This document shows positions 46,001 to 57,104 of a DNA stretch of 64,000 nt, in pieces. Numbering within the stretch: the stretch's first letter is position 1; each line of letters starts with the position of its first letter. This DNA comes from Cenococcum geophilum 1.58 (Eukaryota; Ascomycota; Dothideomycetes; Gloniales; Gloniaceae). Made by a program: the position numbers and the translations under genes. The stretch is from contig KV748235.1 of the NCBI GenBank assembly GCA_001692895.1, forward strand, positions 186,001 to 250,000. Reading direction: 5' to 3'. A model generated the notes under the pieces. The model was not told the DNA's origin. It saw only the letters and a list, made by a program, of their open reading frames with translations, and made no database searches.

Positions 46001-48072
46001 TATATCTCCATTAAACCCATCTTCTTCTATAATAACATTAAAGTGTACACGTTTAAAAGGGTAGGTTCCCTTTATAGATATTCTATAAGATATCTACTAT
46101 ATTATCTTTCTAAGAATATATGGTTTATAAAATGGTACACCGTACGAAGTTCTTCCTCTATCCGTCTTAACCACCTTAACCCCGTCTACCGCAGTCGGTA
46201 GATAATCTACTAACTCTATATTATAGTGTAGTAAGCGCTAATACTATACTTTATTATATGCTAAGGTCTTAAAGAATCTGGTGGACGTAGCGTAGGTAGT
46301 AGGAGTAGGTAGTAAGTAGGCAATAGTATTAATAAGGTAGAGACCTCCGTATTCTATAAGGTTAGTAAATAGGCTTCTATTATCCTTATAGCGTAGGTGG
46401 TTTATAAATTAGTCTATAATTATTTTAACCCTACGGAGCTTCGCTATAGATATTAGATTGGTATAAAAATAAGGAGTATATGCTATATTCCTTAATATTA
46501 GATACCTAGTTAGACGTTATTCGCCTACCTTAATAGCTAAGTTAATATTACTATATCTATAGATTTCTACTCCAGAATCTCTAGCCGTTACTATAGATAT
46601 GCTTGGCTTAAAGTTACGGAAGTATCTAATATTATTATAGAAGTAGGTGTTTGCTATAGTGTTATACCCCTAAGCGTTAATTAAAGACAGATCTGGATGT
46701 TCCTGCAATAATAACGATAAGTAGGATGTTGTTACAGCAGCCGCTATAGCTTAGGGCCTATCTAAATCCTTAATTCTTTTAGTAGAAGTTAGAGACGTTC
46801 TTAACCTAGGGCCTTCCTTCTTAATTTACTTAACCCTTTTGTTATAATACTGCTTATTTGTTAGGCCCTTAAGCCATTCCTAACACCTCTATAAATACTT
46901 ATTATTTAGTATAAAGTTCGGACCTTAAAGAGACTAAAATAGCTGCTTGCAATTCTTTAACTTATAGGGTAAACTATAAGCAAAATACTTTGCTTTAGGT
47001 GATTAAGAAGGTGCTAGGGTAGTAAATGTCGTAGGATCTGCAGACGGCTGCCCTAATAGTATAGTATAGGCGTTACGTCCCGTATTCGGATGCTTATAGA
47101 GGAGGTTAAATTCCTTAATTATCGTTAACATTTTAAGCTTCTTTAACCTCTTTGCTACCTTCTAAATAAAGGTATAGTATAGAGCTGGATAGATCTCCTT
47201 ATAGTCCTAGATAAAGGCTTATATAACGCTACCTTCTATTACCTCTATTAGCCCTTCCTCTAGCTCTTTATTATTCTATATTATAGTAATATAAAGCTAA
47301 AGCCATAATTCTAAAGTTTAACGTTTAGGCCCTTATTTCCATTTCCTAAGATCGTCTAATACTATCTGCTGCAATATAGCTTAAGATAGCTTTACTACCT
47401 TCTTTAACTGTCTTATAATTAAATATAGTATGGTAAGGTTCTTAAGATACCCTAAGAAGTTAGTGCCTATAGTAGTATGCAAAAGTGCTATAAACGTATA
47501 GAGCTTCTTTTCCTACTTTAGGTAGTCCTGTCGTTGTAGCTTATAGAGCTTAAAGAGCATTCTCTATATCTCTAGAGATTACTAAGGTTGTTGTTCTTGT
47601 TAACTTAATAACCTAGGTATAGCTATTCTAGTAGACGCTAGAGTTGCTGCTAAAGCTATAGGGTCCGCTGCTGGTGCTATAGGGTCTGTAGGTGCTGCTA
47701 TAGGTGCTATAGGAGCTGCTAGTGCTGCTATAGGAGCTGTAGGAGCTGCTGCTATCGAAGGTATAGCTAGCTTAGTGTTTTGCTTAATTTCGTTCTCCGT
47801 CTTATTTGGGTTGATATAATCCCAAATCTTCGCAAAACTTGCTTCTTAATAGATAAATTAAAACCATATAGGCTAGTCTTTTTAAGTTAGCAAAAGAGGG
47901 TTTATAGAGTCCTTGGTTGCTATAGTAGCTCTTATTTTAAGGTTCTTTTAAGGTTACATAAAGAGACGCGCTTACGCGTAAGGTACGCGATATTTTATAA
48001 TAAACTATACTTAAAGAGGCTTAGTAGTAGTCGTCTGGCCACTAAGATCTCCCTAGTGCTTAAAAGGTTACT

Positions 48073-48083
48073 GGGCTTATAAC
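48073..48083 (-). other. Copia primer-binding site
   Basis: GTTATAAGCCC directly abuts the 5' LTR. It differs by one G-to-A change from the complement of the initiator-Met tRNA anticodon arm (GGGCTCATAAC), the half-tRNA primer used by copia- and Ty5-like elements. Confidence 0.6.
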
Positions 48084-48356
48084 TTTTAGCTAGGTAGGTA
48101 TTAATTAAATAATATAAGCTAGCTAGTAGGTAGAGACACAGAATTGTATAAGTAATCTATTCTATTTAAGGTGGCTCTTAAGGGTCTATATATACACAAG
48201 GAAGATGCTAGAATAGGAAAGGAGGGAGGTATAGGCAATAGAGATACGTACTAAGACATACGAAATACGAGGGTAAGCACTAGGGTAGTCTTTACATAGG
48301 GTACTAGGCATCAAAGACAATTGTAATACGGTCGAAAGCTACCTCCGTGGCCAACA
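48084..48356 (-). repeat. 5' LTR of the Copia element
   Basis: 273 bp, starting TTTTAGCTAGGTAGG and ending GTGGCCAACA. It shows about 17 C-to-T or G-to-A differences from the other LTR, all in the half facing the element interior. The outer half is essentially identical. Confidence 0.93.
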
Positions 48357-48454
48357 CTTGTTTTCTCATGAGCTGTTTTTCATCCAGCTTGCTGAATATT
48401 CACCTTGAACCGTCACATCTCATCCATCCGCCAGCATGCCACTTTATCCTTAAT

Positions 48455-49768
48455 TGTCGACCTGAGTCGGGTGTTATGCCGCCGACTCAGTTACCTACTC
48501 CTTGACTCGGTTACCGACTTAGTCACTAACTCCCTATTATGTACCCCCCCCCCCTATACCTACATCTACCTTATGTATATATAGCCTCTTTTTCTTTATA
48601 GATTAATTAATATATAAGTTCTTCTTTTCTTATAATTAGTGCACGGACTTCTAATTAATAGTTATAAGCCCGGGGTTATTTCCTATGCGCTAATTATTCT
48701 TTTAATTAGCTATTCCTACAGGCTTATATTTAGGTACTTTAGTTATTAATATACTTGTAATTACCTTTATATTAAACAACATCCTTCTACTAATATTATA
48801 ACTAACGATGCCTATAGTGCTATAGCTAGTAAAGCGCGCTAAAGACAAGATAGCTAGATATAAGGTAGGTGCTAGGAGCTAGATATAAGGCAGTAGAGCT
48901 AGATATAAGGTAAGAGTTAGAGATAAAGCCGCTTAAGAGTTTAAGCTTATAGGGTAGCGACCTAGTATTAAATAAGACTAGACACTAGCACCGTACTACT
49001 AAGGACCAATAAGACTCCGCGCCGATTTGCCTATAAATACTAGCTAGTTACTAGTATTATACTACTATTTTACCTTAGAGCTAGCACCTTACTACTACAT
49101 TATTATAAAGCTAGCGTATTACCACTTTTACCTAAAGCTTATACCTTATTACTACGTTATTATAAAGCTAGCGCATTACCGCTTTACCCTAAAGCTAGTA
49201 CGTTACCGCTTTTACCCAGAGCTTATACCTTACTGCTATATTATATTAACGCTAGCACTATACTGCTAAGGATAAGATAATAACTAAGCTACTATAGCGT
49301 AGCTAAATATTAGATAGATAATTAATAAATAGTATAGAAGGATTTAGGTATAGATAGATAATTGCTAAACTATATATAAGAATCTAAACACTAGTATGGC
49401 TAGCATTAACTAGATAAAGATTAATAATATAGCTACTAACCTATGGCCTTATTAATAAAGTTGGCCTATATATAGCCTTACCAATAATATCCTATCTAAG
49501 ATTTAGATTTAGATTTGATTTTAATTATTAGCTTAAGCAGCACTACTGCTAAGCTGGGAGGGTGTATTAACCTAAGTTGGGTGTCATGCCGCCGACTTAG
49601 TTACCTACTCCTTAACTTAGTCACCGACTTAGTCACCGACTCCCTATTACGTACCCCCCCCCTGTACCTGCATCTACCTTATGTATATATAGCCTCTTTT
49701 TCTTCATAGATCAATCAACACACGAGTTCTTCTTTTCTTATAATCGGTGCACGGACTTCCGATTGACA
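48455..49768 (+). mobile_element. Non-autonomous LTR element (TRIM-like)
   Basis: The element is 1314 bp, flanked by TTAAT at 48450-48454 and 49769-49773. LTRs are 48455-48660 and 49565-49768 and begin TGTCGACCTGAGTCGG (left) or the transition-mutated TATTAACCTAAGTTGG (right). The right LTR ends in GATTGACA, the left in the mutated AATTAATA. Both carry a long C-run and a TATATATAGCC motif. The interior holds no gag or pol and consists largely of repeats of about 56 bp containing GCTTATACCTTA(C/T)T. A purine-rich GGGAGGG precedes the right LTR. It must have moved with proteins supplied in trans. Confidence 0.92.
48661..48671 (+). other. Primer-binding site of the TRIM-like element
   Basis: The same 11 bases, GTTATAAGCCC, as at the Copia element, directly after the left LTR. 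The related array has GTTATAAGCCT after its first two LTRs (54049 and 55225). Confidence 0.6.
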
Positions 49769-49773
49769 TTAAT

Positions 49774-50274
49774 ATATGCCGCCTACTGCTGCGGATGAGG
49801 GTTCTAGTTTCCTTCCGAATCTTCTCATTCCCCCTTTATCAAGTTTTCATCCTCTTATTCCTCCTTTACACTGTCAAATAAGGCTTACATGGCATCCGAC
49901 CAGCTCAGGATTTGAGGACTGTACTGAGCAAACCCTGGTCCAAACACTCAGTCGCGCAGCTATCAAATAAGTTCCGAGAAGTTGGAGTAGCTCCAGCACT
50001 GTAAGGGACACTCAAACATAGTAGTCCTAACAACGTATATGGTGTCCTCTAGCCACTCAGCGCGCCTTGGAAGTTCGCAAACGACAGCTTGGTAATCTTA
50101 AGGGCTCTCCAGACGTAGATTATTGAAGGCGTTCATGTGCTAATCGCTGTGGAGAACAGTCCTGACACAGTCTCTGACTCAAAGGTTATCAGGTTCTAGC
50201 TCCTAGCTCCAGAATCTTTTCCCCCCTTATCCTAGGCATATCATCATAACCTAACAGCTATTCTTCACAATCCC
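49774..50274. other. Normal-composition sequence after the TRIM-like element
   Basis: Composition returns abruptly from TpA-rich to balanced. No gene is recognised; this should contain the promoter of the gene at 50275. Confidence 0.5.
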
Positions 50275-51537
50275 ATGTGCAAGATACTGGGGTGCCGACA
50301 TTCATGTGGACACAATGTCCATTGTCTCTTATCCCGCTGCAGGGGCACATATCAAAAGGGAAACAGGGTAGAGTGTAGGATGATAGCCGCTTGCCAAACC
50401 AGCGAGTATCTCTGCCTCGCCTCGCCTACGTGGTGCGGACCATGCCGGTACCAACAATGGAACGCAGAGTGGGACGGTCGACTGCGAAGAGCACGGGAGC
50501 TCTACGCCTTTGTACGCGATCAAGTTTGTCCTGGAGAAGATGAGGAAAGCCCCTCGCTGCCGGAAAGGAGTCCTTTCAAGCCTGCATCATTGCAGAAACT
50601 GGAGAAACTAGTCGAGGATCTTGAAAACGAACACAGCTCCGCCTCGTGGTCTATCCGACGGAAATTTCCTACGCTTTCGAGGGAACACTACGAGCGCTCG
50701 AAGTGCAACCCGAGGGTTTCGGCGTGTTCGCCTCTCAGGGAAGAAGTACATCTAGAGGATATCCAAGATCCTACAGAGCAGGCTGAGGACGACTACTTTA
50801 AGGAAGAACCTTTCAAAACCTTCCAACCGTTCTTCATGGATAGGTACGGTTATGTAGGACCCAGTATCGATAAAACCACGCAAAATGACCACGCGAACGC
50901 AAACACCGAAGAGGACGCGGCGAGCGAGGAAGAGGGATATGAGGCCGAACCGCCCGAGCAGAGTTTGGACGAGGACGACGCTCTGCCAGCTGAGTCCCCA
51001 CCTTCTCGAGAAGACACACCAGGCCACTCCGCCGTGCTTCTCGCTCGGCGGCGCGAGAGCACCACCCGCGCGCGCAACACCCTCAGTCTCAGCATGGGCG
51101 GCCCAGACGACGAGAACCACCTCAGCGACGACACCCGCACCCTCCTAGACCAACCCACCGCGCGCCCGTCCCCTCCACCTCCCCCACAACCATCCCTCTC
51201 TCCCGCCAGACCCCCCCTCTCACGCCGCGACTCCCTCCTCGACCCTCCCACCCCTTCCTCCGCCGCCAAAGTCTCCGCCATCCCTTCCCCCACGCACCCA
51301 AGCCCGCTCCCAGCAACACCGCCCGCAAATACGCTAGCGCACCCGCCGCTGGACGCCTTCTCAGAAGCCCTCCCGCCCGTCCCTACGCCCGCTTCCTACA
51401 CCCTCAAGTACGCCGTCAGCCCCGCGACGCACCTCTCCACCCAGCGCGATGCTGCTGTCTTGATGGAGAAGAGGTGTCCCTGGGGCCGCTCCGTTGCGTC
51501 GCCGGTGGCGTGGCGGGAGGAGAAGAGGGTGCAGTAG
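50275..51537 (+). CDS. Cys-rich N-terminal protein of unknown function
   Basis: A single exon encodes 420 residues. The first ~60 residues contain ten Cys and three His (CKILGCRHSCGHNVHCLLSRC and ECRMIAACQ...WCGPC), a spacing that could bind zinc, although no named finger matches. A charged helical part follows (LQKLEKLVEDLENEH, about 107-121), then an acidic segment (EEDAASEEEGYEAE) and a Pro-rich disordered tail with PSPPPPPQPS. I do not recognise a family. The codon pattern and GC content look like a normal gene of this genome, and the frame is undisturbed although transposons flank the locus. A missed 5' exon cannot be excluded. Confidence 0.62.
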   Translation: MCKILGCRHSCGHNVHCLLSRCRGTYQKGNRVECRMIAACQTSEYLCLASPTWCGPCRYQQWNAEWDGRLRRARELYAFVRDQVCPGEDEESPSLPERSPFKPASLQKLEKLVEDLENEHSSASWSIRRKFPTLSREHYERSKCNPRVSACSPLREEVHLEDIQDPTEQAEDDYFKEEPFKTFQPFFMDRYGYVGPSIDKTTQNDHANANTEEDAASEEEGYEAEPPEQSLDEDDALPAESPPSREDTPGHSAVLLARRRESTTRARNTLSLSMGGPDDENHLSDDTRTLLDQPTARPSPPPPPQPSLSPARPPLSRRDSLLDPPTPSSAAKVSAIPSPTHPSPLPATPPANTLAHPPLDAFSEALPPVPTPASYTLKYAVSPATHLSTQRDAAVLMEKRCPWGRSVASPVAWREEKRVQ

Positions 51538-52084
51538 TGGTCGGGTAGTGGTGGGGGTAAGTGGTGGAGGGTAGCAGCTGGGGGTGAGGTTTTGGGAATG
51601 ATCCAAATGCTGGATTGGATATGCAGGACGGTAGGGATGGGATTCTGCAGCGCTCTCAGGCGGGATTTGGATCCATGTTTGGCTTTTTGGCTTTTTGGCT
51701 TTTGGCTTGAGCTTGAACTTGGTCTTGAATTTAACAATTACTCGGAGTGTTTTTCTCTAGCCTTAGGAGTTTTCTGATACCCTGCGTCCTCGCCTCTCAA
51801 TCCTAGTATTTCTCACGCATCAGGAGAAGAATAGAGCAGAACCATTATCAAGACTTCCTTTTCTATACGCTATCTAGCGCTCTATCGCGCATACGCCACT
51901 ATTAGCCCTCCGAGAAACCCCGCAAAGCCCAGGGAGCTGCTCAATGCATTCATTCATTCACACACACAGCTTTCCCACCCATGCCCTCAGCTCCTAAAAA
52001 AATGTAAAACGCCTCACCCATGCCCCATGCCCTCTTCGCCCGACCCAAACAAACAAACAAAGCCGAGAACAAAAAACATTCCCC
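51538..52084. other. Convergent 3' intergenic region
   Basis: This lies between the Cys-rich protein gene (+) and CSN6 (-). A short GGCTTTTT repeat near 51680-51706 is the only pattern seen. Confidence 0.55.
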
Positions 52085-53617
52085 TCAACCCCACCTCTCA
52101 TTCCCACTCCGCTCCCTTAACGCCCTCCCCTCTCCACTCCCCCCCTGCATAACCGTATCGAAGAACGCGGCCCCGGTACCGCCCGCATCGAACGAGCCCA
52201 TGCCCGCCAACAACCCCTTCTTGCCCTGATAGCGCGTGTTATCGACAACGGCGTGCTTGCGCCCGGCCTCCTTGGCCGCCTGCACCGAGCCCGTGATGCT
52301 GGCCAGCAGCGCGACGAGCTGCACGTCGCTCTGCTCCTCGAGGGACTCGCGCGCGAAGGCGGGGGCGTCGGGGGGCGCGAGGATGGGGAGGCGGGCGAGG
52401 AGCGCGGAGATGGAGCGTAGGATGGGGTGGTTGAGGGGGAGGGTGCTGGGGTCGGTTGCGGGGGGGTTGGCGAGCGGGAGGGAGGGGTCTGAGAGGTAGG
52501 TTGGGGGGAGGGAGGCGAGGTAGGCGCGGAGGAGCGAGATGCGGCGGGAGAGCATTTTGATGGCGTTGGATTTGGCGGTTAGGGAGGAGAGGACTAGGAG
52601 GGGGTTTGGGGTTAGCTTCTACGTCTGTGTATGTGGAAGGTAGGGTAGGCGGGTGGGTTTGATGGGTGAGTTTGGCAGGTGAAGGGTAGGTAAGGGGCTA
52701 CACTCACGCTCCTCGTCTTCGGCCGTCAGCACCGCCGACTCGTCTATCGCGCCCTCCTTTGCCGCTGCGGCCGCGTCCTTTGCTTTCCCCTTTCCCTTCT
52801 TACTCTCCTCTGCCATCTCCGCAGCCGCTTTCGGCGCTGCGGCGGCCGCCTTCGCGCTGTCGATGGCCGTCGCGTTGCCGCCTCCGCGTGCCACGAAATC
52901 CACGCTGATCATCTCCGCCTCTCCCGTCTCCACCGTGTAGACCAGCTCCCGGAACTTCAGCGGCCAGTGCTGGCCCGCGCCGTCGATGTCCATGCCGGGC
53001 CCGGAGTCGAACACGCTCTCGTAGAGCGTGAGGGGCAGCTTGCCGCCGGCGGAGAACTCGGCGACGGCGTCGGCGGGGTGGAAGAGGAGGAGGATGGACG
53101 ACTCGTTGTAGACTTCTTGCAGCCGCGTGTGGATGGGAAGATGGTGTTCTGAGGGGCCGGTGGAGGGACCGAGAGTGAACCAGCCGACGAGGTCGAGGGC
53201 GGGGGATTTGTGGACGTCCTTGACTTTAAAGTGCAGAGTTTTAGCGTTGTGCGTCTAGAGAGGGATATGAAGTTGTAGAGTGAAGATTAAGGGGGACTGG
53301 ATTGGGGGGAAATGACTGAGAGAGTAGTAGGTGTACTCACACTGCTCTAACCGGTCATGAAACCATGCATCATCCAGCACTACGTGACCGGCCTCGTTCT
53401 GTGTGAGCTTTGCCTCGAAGGCAACCTCCATTGTGATCTCATGGCCGTTCTGCTGACCCAATATAGCTCCTGCAACTGGTCCGTTTTGTTGTCGTAGCGT
53501 GTGCCGTGTCAGGTAGTCTGAGATCGTGAGAAGGACGAGAGGGTGTAGTTGGATTAGCGGGCTGGTATCTGAGGCTCTTGCTGTGGATATTAGAGGATTC
53601 GGAGGTGCTTCAGCCAT
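52085..53617 (-). CDS. CSN6: COP9 signalosome subunit 6
   Basis: CSN6 is the catalytically inactive MPN subunit that pairs with CSN5 in the complex removing NEDD8 from cullins. Exons are 53617-53341, 53223-52708 and 52593-52085 (433 residues). The start MAEAPPNP is preferred over an in-frame ATG at 53827, since the MPN fold begins soon after it: LIQLHPLVLLTISDYLTRH and NGPVAGAILGQQNGHEITM. The first intron joins HDRLEQ to FKDVHKSPALDLVGWF. NESSILLLFHPADA and YTVETGEAEMISVDFV follow. The zinc JAMM motif of CSN5 is absent, as expected. The second intron joins TAEDEE to LLSSLTAKSNAIKML, leading to the C-terminal helices. An Ala/Lys-rich insert (AKAAAAAPKAAAEM) is unusual. A retroelement array lies about 226 bases upstream. 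Confidence 0.93.
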
Positions 53618-53843
53618 ATTTACAGAGTCTGGCGGCGGAGGAAATATGGAGGGAGGTAATAGTCTTGTTGTCGAAGAGGCGGGAGGTGAGAATTGAGATT
53701 GAGGTTGAAGTGGTGGATGTGGGGTGCGGCTCGCTGGAGCTATGGCTCGAAAATTAGGCTTCAGTGAGAGTCGGCGTGTGCATGGCTTTTTTTCTCTTGG
53801 CGCCATTGGACGCTCCCCGCCAGCCACAGCGCGTTACCGAGTC

Positions 53844-54048
53844 TGTCGACCTGAGTCGGGTGTCATGCCGCCGACCCAGTTACCTACTCCTTGACTCGGT
53901 CACCGACTCAGTCACCGACTCCCTATTACGTACCCCCCCCCCTGTACCTGCATCTACCTTATGTATATATAGCCTCTTTTTCTTTATAGATTAATTAACA
54001 CACAAGTTCTTCTTTTCTTATAATTAGTACACGGACTTTTAATTAATA
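53844..54048 (+). repeat. LTR 1 of the array
   Basis: 205 bp, the best preserved at its outer edge: GTCGACCTGAGTCGGGTG and GCCGCCGACCCAG are intact. Confidence 0.88.
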
Positions 54049-55017
54049 GTTATAAGCCTAGGGTTGTTTCCTATGCGCTAATTATTTTTTTAATTAGCTG
54101 TTCCTATAGGCTCGTGTCTAGGTACTTTAGTTATTAATATACTTATAATTACCTTTATATTAAACGACGTCCTTCTACTAATATTATAACCGACAATGCC
54201 TATAGTACTATAGCTAGTAGAGCGCGCTAGAGACGAGATAGCTAGATATAAGGTAGGTGCTAAAAGCTAAATATAAGGCAGTAGAGCTAGATACAAGGTA
54301 GGTACCGGGTGCTAGATATAAGGCAAGAGTTAGAGACAAAGCCGCTTAAGAGTTTAAGCTTATAGGGCAGCGACCTAGTATTAGATAGGACTAGACGCTA
54401 GCACTATACTACTAAGGACCGATAAAACTCTACGCTGATTTGCCTATAGATACTAGCCAGTTACTAGTATTATACTACTATTCTACCTTAGAGCTAGTAC
54501 CTTACTACTACGTTATTATAAAGCTAGTATATTACCGCTTTTACCTAGAGCTTATACCTTACTACTATATTATTGTAAAGCTAGCGCATTACCGCTTTAC
54601 CCTAAAGCTAGTACGTTACCGCTTTTACCTAGAGCTTGTACCTTACTGCTATATTATATTAACGCTAGCACTATACTACTAAGGACAAGATAATAACTAA
54701 GCTACTACGGCGTAGCTAGATATTAGATAGATAATTAATAGATAGTATAGGAGGATCTAAGTATAGATAGACGATTGCTAGAGTGTATAGGAGGATCTAG
54801 GTATAGATAAATAATTGCTAAACTGTATATAAGGATCTAAACACTAGTATAGCTAGTATTAACTAGATAAAGACTAATAATATAGCTGCTAACCTATAGC
54901 CTTATTAACAAAGTTGGCCTATATATAGCCTTACCAACAATATCCTATCTAAGATTTGGATTTAGATTTAATTTTAATTATTAGCTTAAGTAGTACTACT
55001 ACTAAGCTAAGAGGGTA

Positions 55018-55224
55018 TATCGACCTAAGTTGGGTATTATACCGCCGACTTAGTTACTTACTTCTTAACTTAGTCACCGACTTAGTTACTAACTCCCTAT
55101 TATATACCCCCCCCCCCCTATACCTATATCTACCTTATATATATATAGCCTCTTTTTCTTTATAGATTAATTAACACACAAGTTTTTCTTTTTTTATAAT
55201 TGGTGTACGGACTTCCAATTAATA
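55018..55224 (+). repeat. LTR 2 of the array
   Basis: 207 bp, shared by both tandem units. Transitions occur throughout, including TATCGACC at its start. Confidence 0.88.
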
Positions 55225-56210
55225 GTTATAAGCCTAGAGTTATTTCCTATGCGCTAATTATTCTTTTAATTAGCTGTTCCTATAGGCTTGTATTTAGGTA
55301 CTTTAGTTATTAACATACTTATAATTACCTTTACATTAAATGACGTCCTTTCACTAATATTACGACCGACGATACCTATAGTGCTATAGCTAGTAGAGCG
55401 CGCTAGAGATAAGATAACTAGATATAAGGTAGGTGCTAAAAGCTAAATATAAGGTAGCAGAGCTAGATATAAGGTAGGTACCAAGTGCTAAATATAAGGC
55501 AAGAGTTAGAGACGAAGCCGCTTAAGAGTTTAAGCTTATAGGGCAGCGACCTAGTATTAGATAGGACTAGACGCTAGCACTATACTACTAAGGACTAATA
55601 AGACTCCGCGCCGATTTGCCTATAAATACTAGCTAGTCGCTAGTATTATACTACTATTCTACCTTAGAGCTAGTACCTTACTACTACGTTATTATAAAGC
55701 TAGTGCATTGCCGCTTTTACCTAGAGCTTATACCTTACTGCTATGTTATTATAAAGCTAGCATATTACCGCTTTTACCTAAAGCTTATACCTTACTGCTA
55801 CGTTATTATAAAGCTAGCGCATTACCACTTTACCTTAGAGTTAGCACGTTACTGCTTTTACCTAAAGCTTATACCTTACTGCTATATTATATTAATGTTA
55901 ATACTATACTACTAAGAACAAGATAATAACTAAGCTACTATAGCGTAGCTAGATATTAGATAGATAATTAATAGATAGTATAGGAGGATCTAGGCATAGA
56001 TAGATAATTACTAAACTATATATAAGGATCTAAACACTAGTATAGCTAGTATTAACCAGATAAAGACTAATAACGTAGCTACTAACCTACAGCCTTATTA
56101 ATAAAGTTGGCCTATATATAGCCTTACCAACAATATCCTATTTAAGATTTAGATTTAAATTTAATTTTAATTATTAGCTTAAGTAGCACTACTACTAAGC
56201 TAAGAGGGTA

Positions 56211-56415
56211 TATTAACCTAAGTTAGGTATTATACCGCTAACTTAGTTACCTACTCCTTGACTTAGTCACCGACTTAGTCACTAACTCCCTATTACGTAC
56301 TCCCCCCCCTATACCTATATCTACCTTATATATATATAGCCTCTTTTTCTTTATAGATTAATTAACACACGAGTTTTTCTTTTCTTATAATTGGTGTACG
56401 GACTTCTAATTAATA
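56211..56415 (+). repeat. LTR 3 of the array
   Basis: 205 bp, ending AATTAATA immediately before the GAGTC duplication. Confidence 0.88.
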
Positions 56416-57104
56416 GAGTCTTACTAAATTAAAACGTTAACAACTAAATATAAAGCTATTTATATAGAACTTGAAAGGCTTGATCTTAAAGCTATATTAG
56501 TAATATTTATCTATTTTTTATCTATAAAAGTCGTTCCTTCCCTAGTAATCTTTAACCTTTTATATACGACCTAGAAGGCCCAAAATACACTCATTAATTT
56601 CCTTAATTAAAAGCTCGTCCTATATAGAGCTCCAAGCATGCTTTAAGGCCTTAAAGGAAGTATATATTCTATTATTATAAGCTTTTGCAGTATAGGAATT
56701 AAATAAGCGACTTAATTATAAATCTATAGAAATCAAGTGATATAAATATATAAAAGTAGACCCCGAACTCCAAAGCCTATAACTTATTTTAAACGTATCC
56801 GAGATATACGAGGGTAGTGCTAACACAAGTGAAATAGGGTAATATACAAGGTCCGGTAGTCGATTACAATTATCCTTATAGATCTTTTGCTTAAGAAGCT
56901 CCCATATATACTTAATAGGATTTAGATCTGGCGAGTTGCCTAGCTATAATAGGAGCTTAATACCCCAAGCTTCCTATAGAGGCCTAAGTAGGGCTATATT
57001 ATAAATAGAGGCTCTGTCTTATATAAAGGAGGCCTCTAGACGTCCTTCTTATTAAAATTACTTAAAGGTGGGGCAAAGAATTGGTTTAACGACTTCTTAA
57101 TAGA

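Larger units (their letters stand above)
42823..48356 (-). mobile_element. Full-length Ty1/Copia retrotransposon, RIP-like degraded
   Basis: The element is 5534 bp, flanked by CTTGT at 42818-42822 and 48357-48361, with 273-bp LTRs at 42823-43095 and 48084-48356. It reads on the minus strand. A primer-binding site GTTATAAGCCC follows the 5' (right) LTR and a polypurine GAGGGGG precedes the 3' (left) LTR. Reverse transcriptase survives near 44175-44225 as FFYVNDILIIG (family YVDD). RNase H lies at about 43215-43690 with LFNGPI, TEVELLAL and DRLTKALLK, placed last as in Copia. A Pro/Ala-rich low-complexity tract near 47640-47765 probably belongs to gag. The interior is TpA-rich and crowded with stops, so no protein is functional. 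LTR differences are transitions only. Confidence 0.93.
53844..56415 (+). mobile_element. Three-LTR tandem array of the TRIM-like element
   Basis: This 2572-bp structure is LTR-interior-LTR-interior-LTR, flanked by GAGTC at 53839-53843 and 56416-56420. LTRs are 53844-54048, 55018-55224 and 56211-56415. The first LTR keeps TGTCGACCTGAGTCGG, while the second and third carry C-to-T and G-to-A changes (TATCGACC, TATTAACC). The two interiors are close relatives of the element at 48455 and contain the same 56-bp-type repeats. One target duplication around three LTRs fits unequal recombination after a single insertion, or insertion of an already tandem form. Confidence 0.9.

Noticed and set aside
54440..54682. 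Tyr/Leu-rich repeat protein in the TRIM-like interior (also 55703-55926)
   Set aside because: The peptide is a translation of the ~56-bp non-coding repeat. Frames differ between copies and are not conserved.
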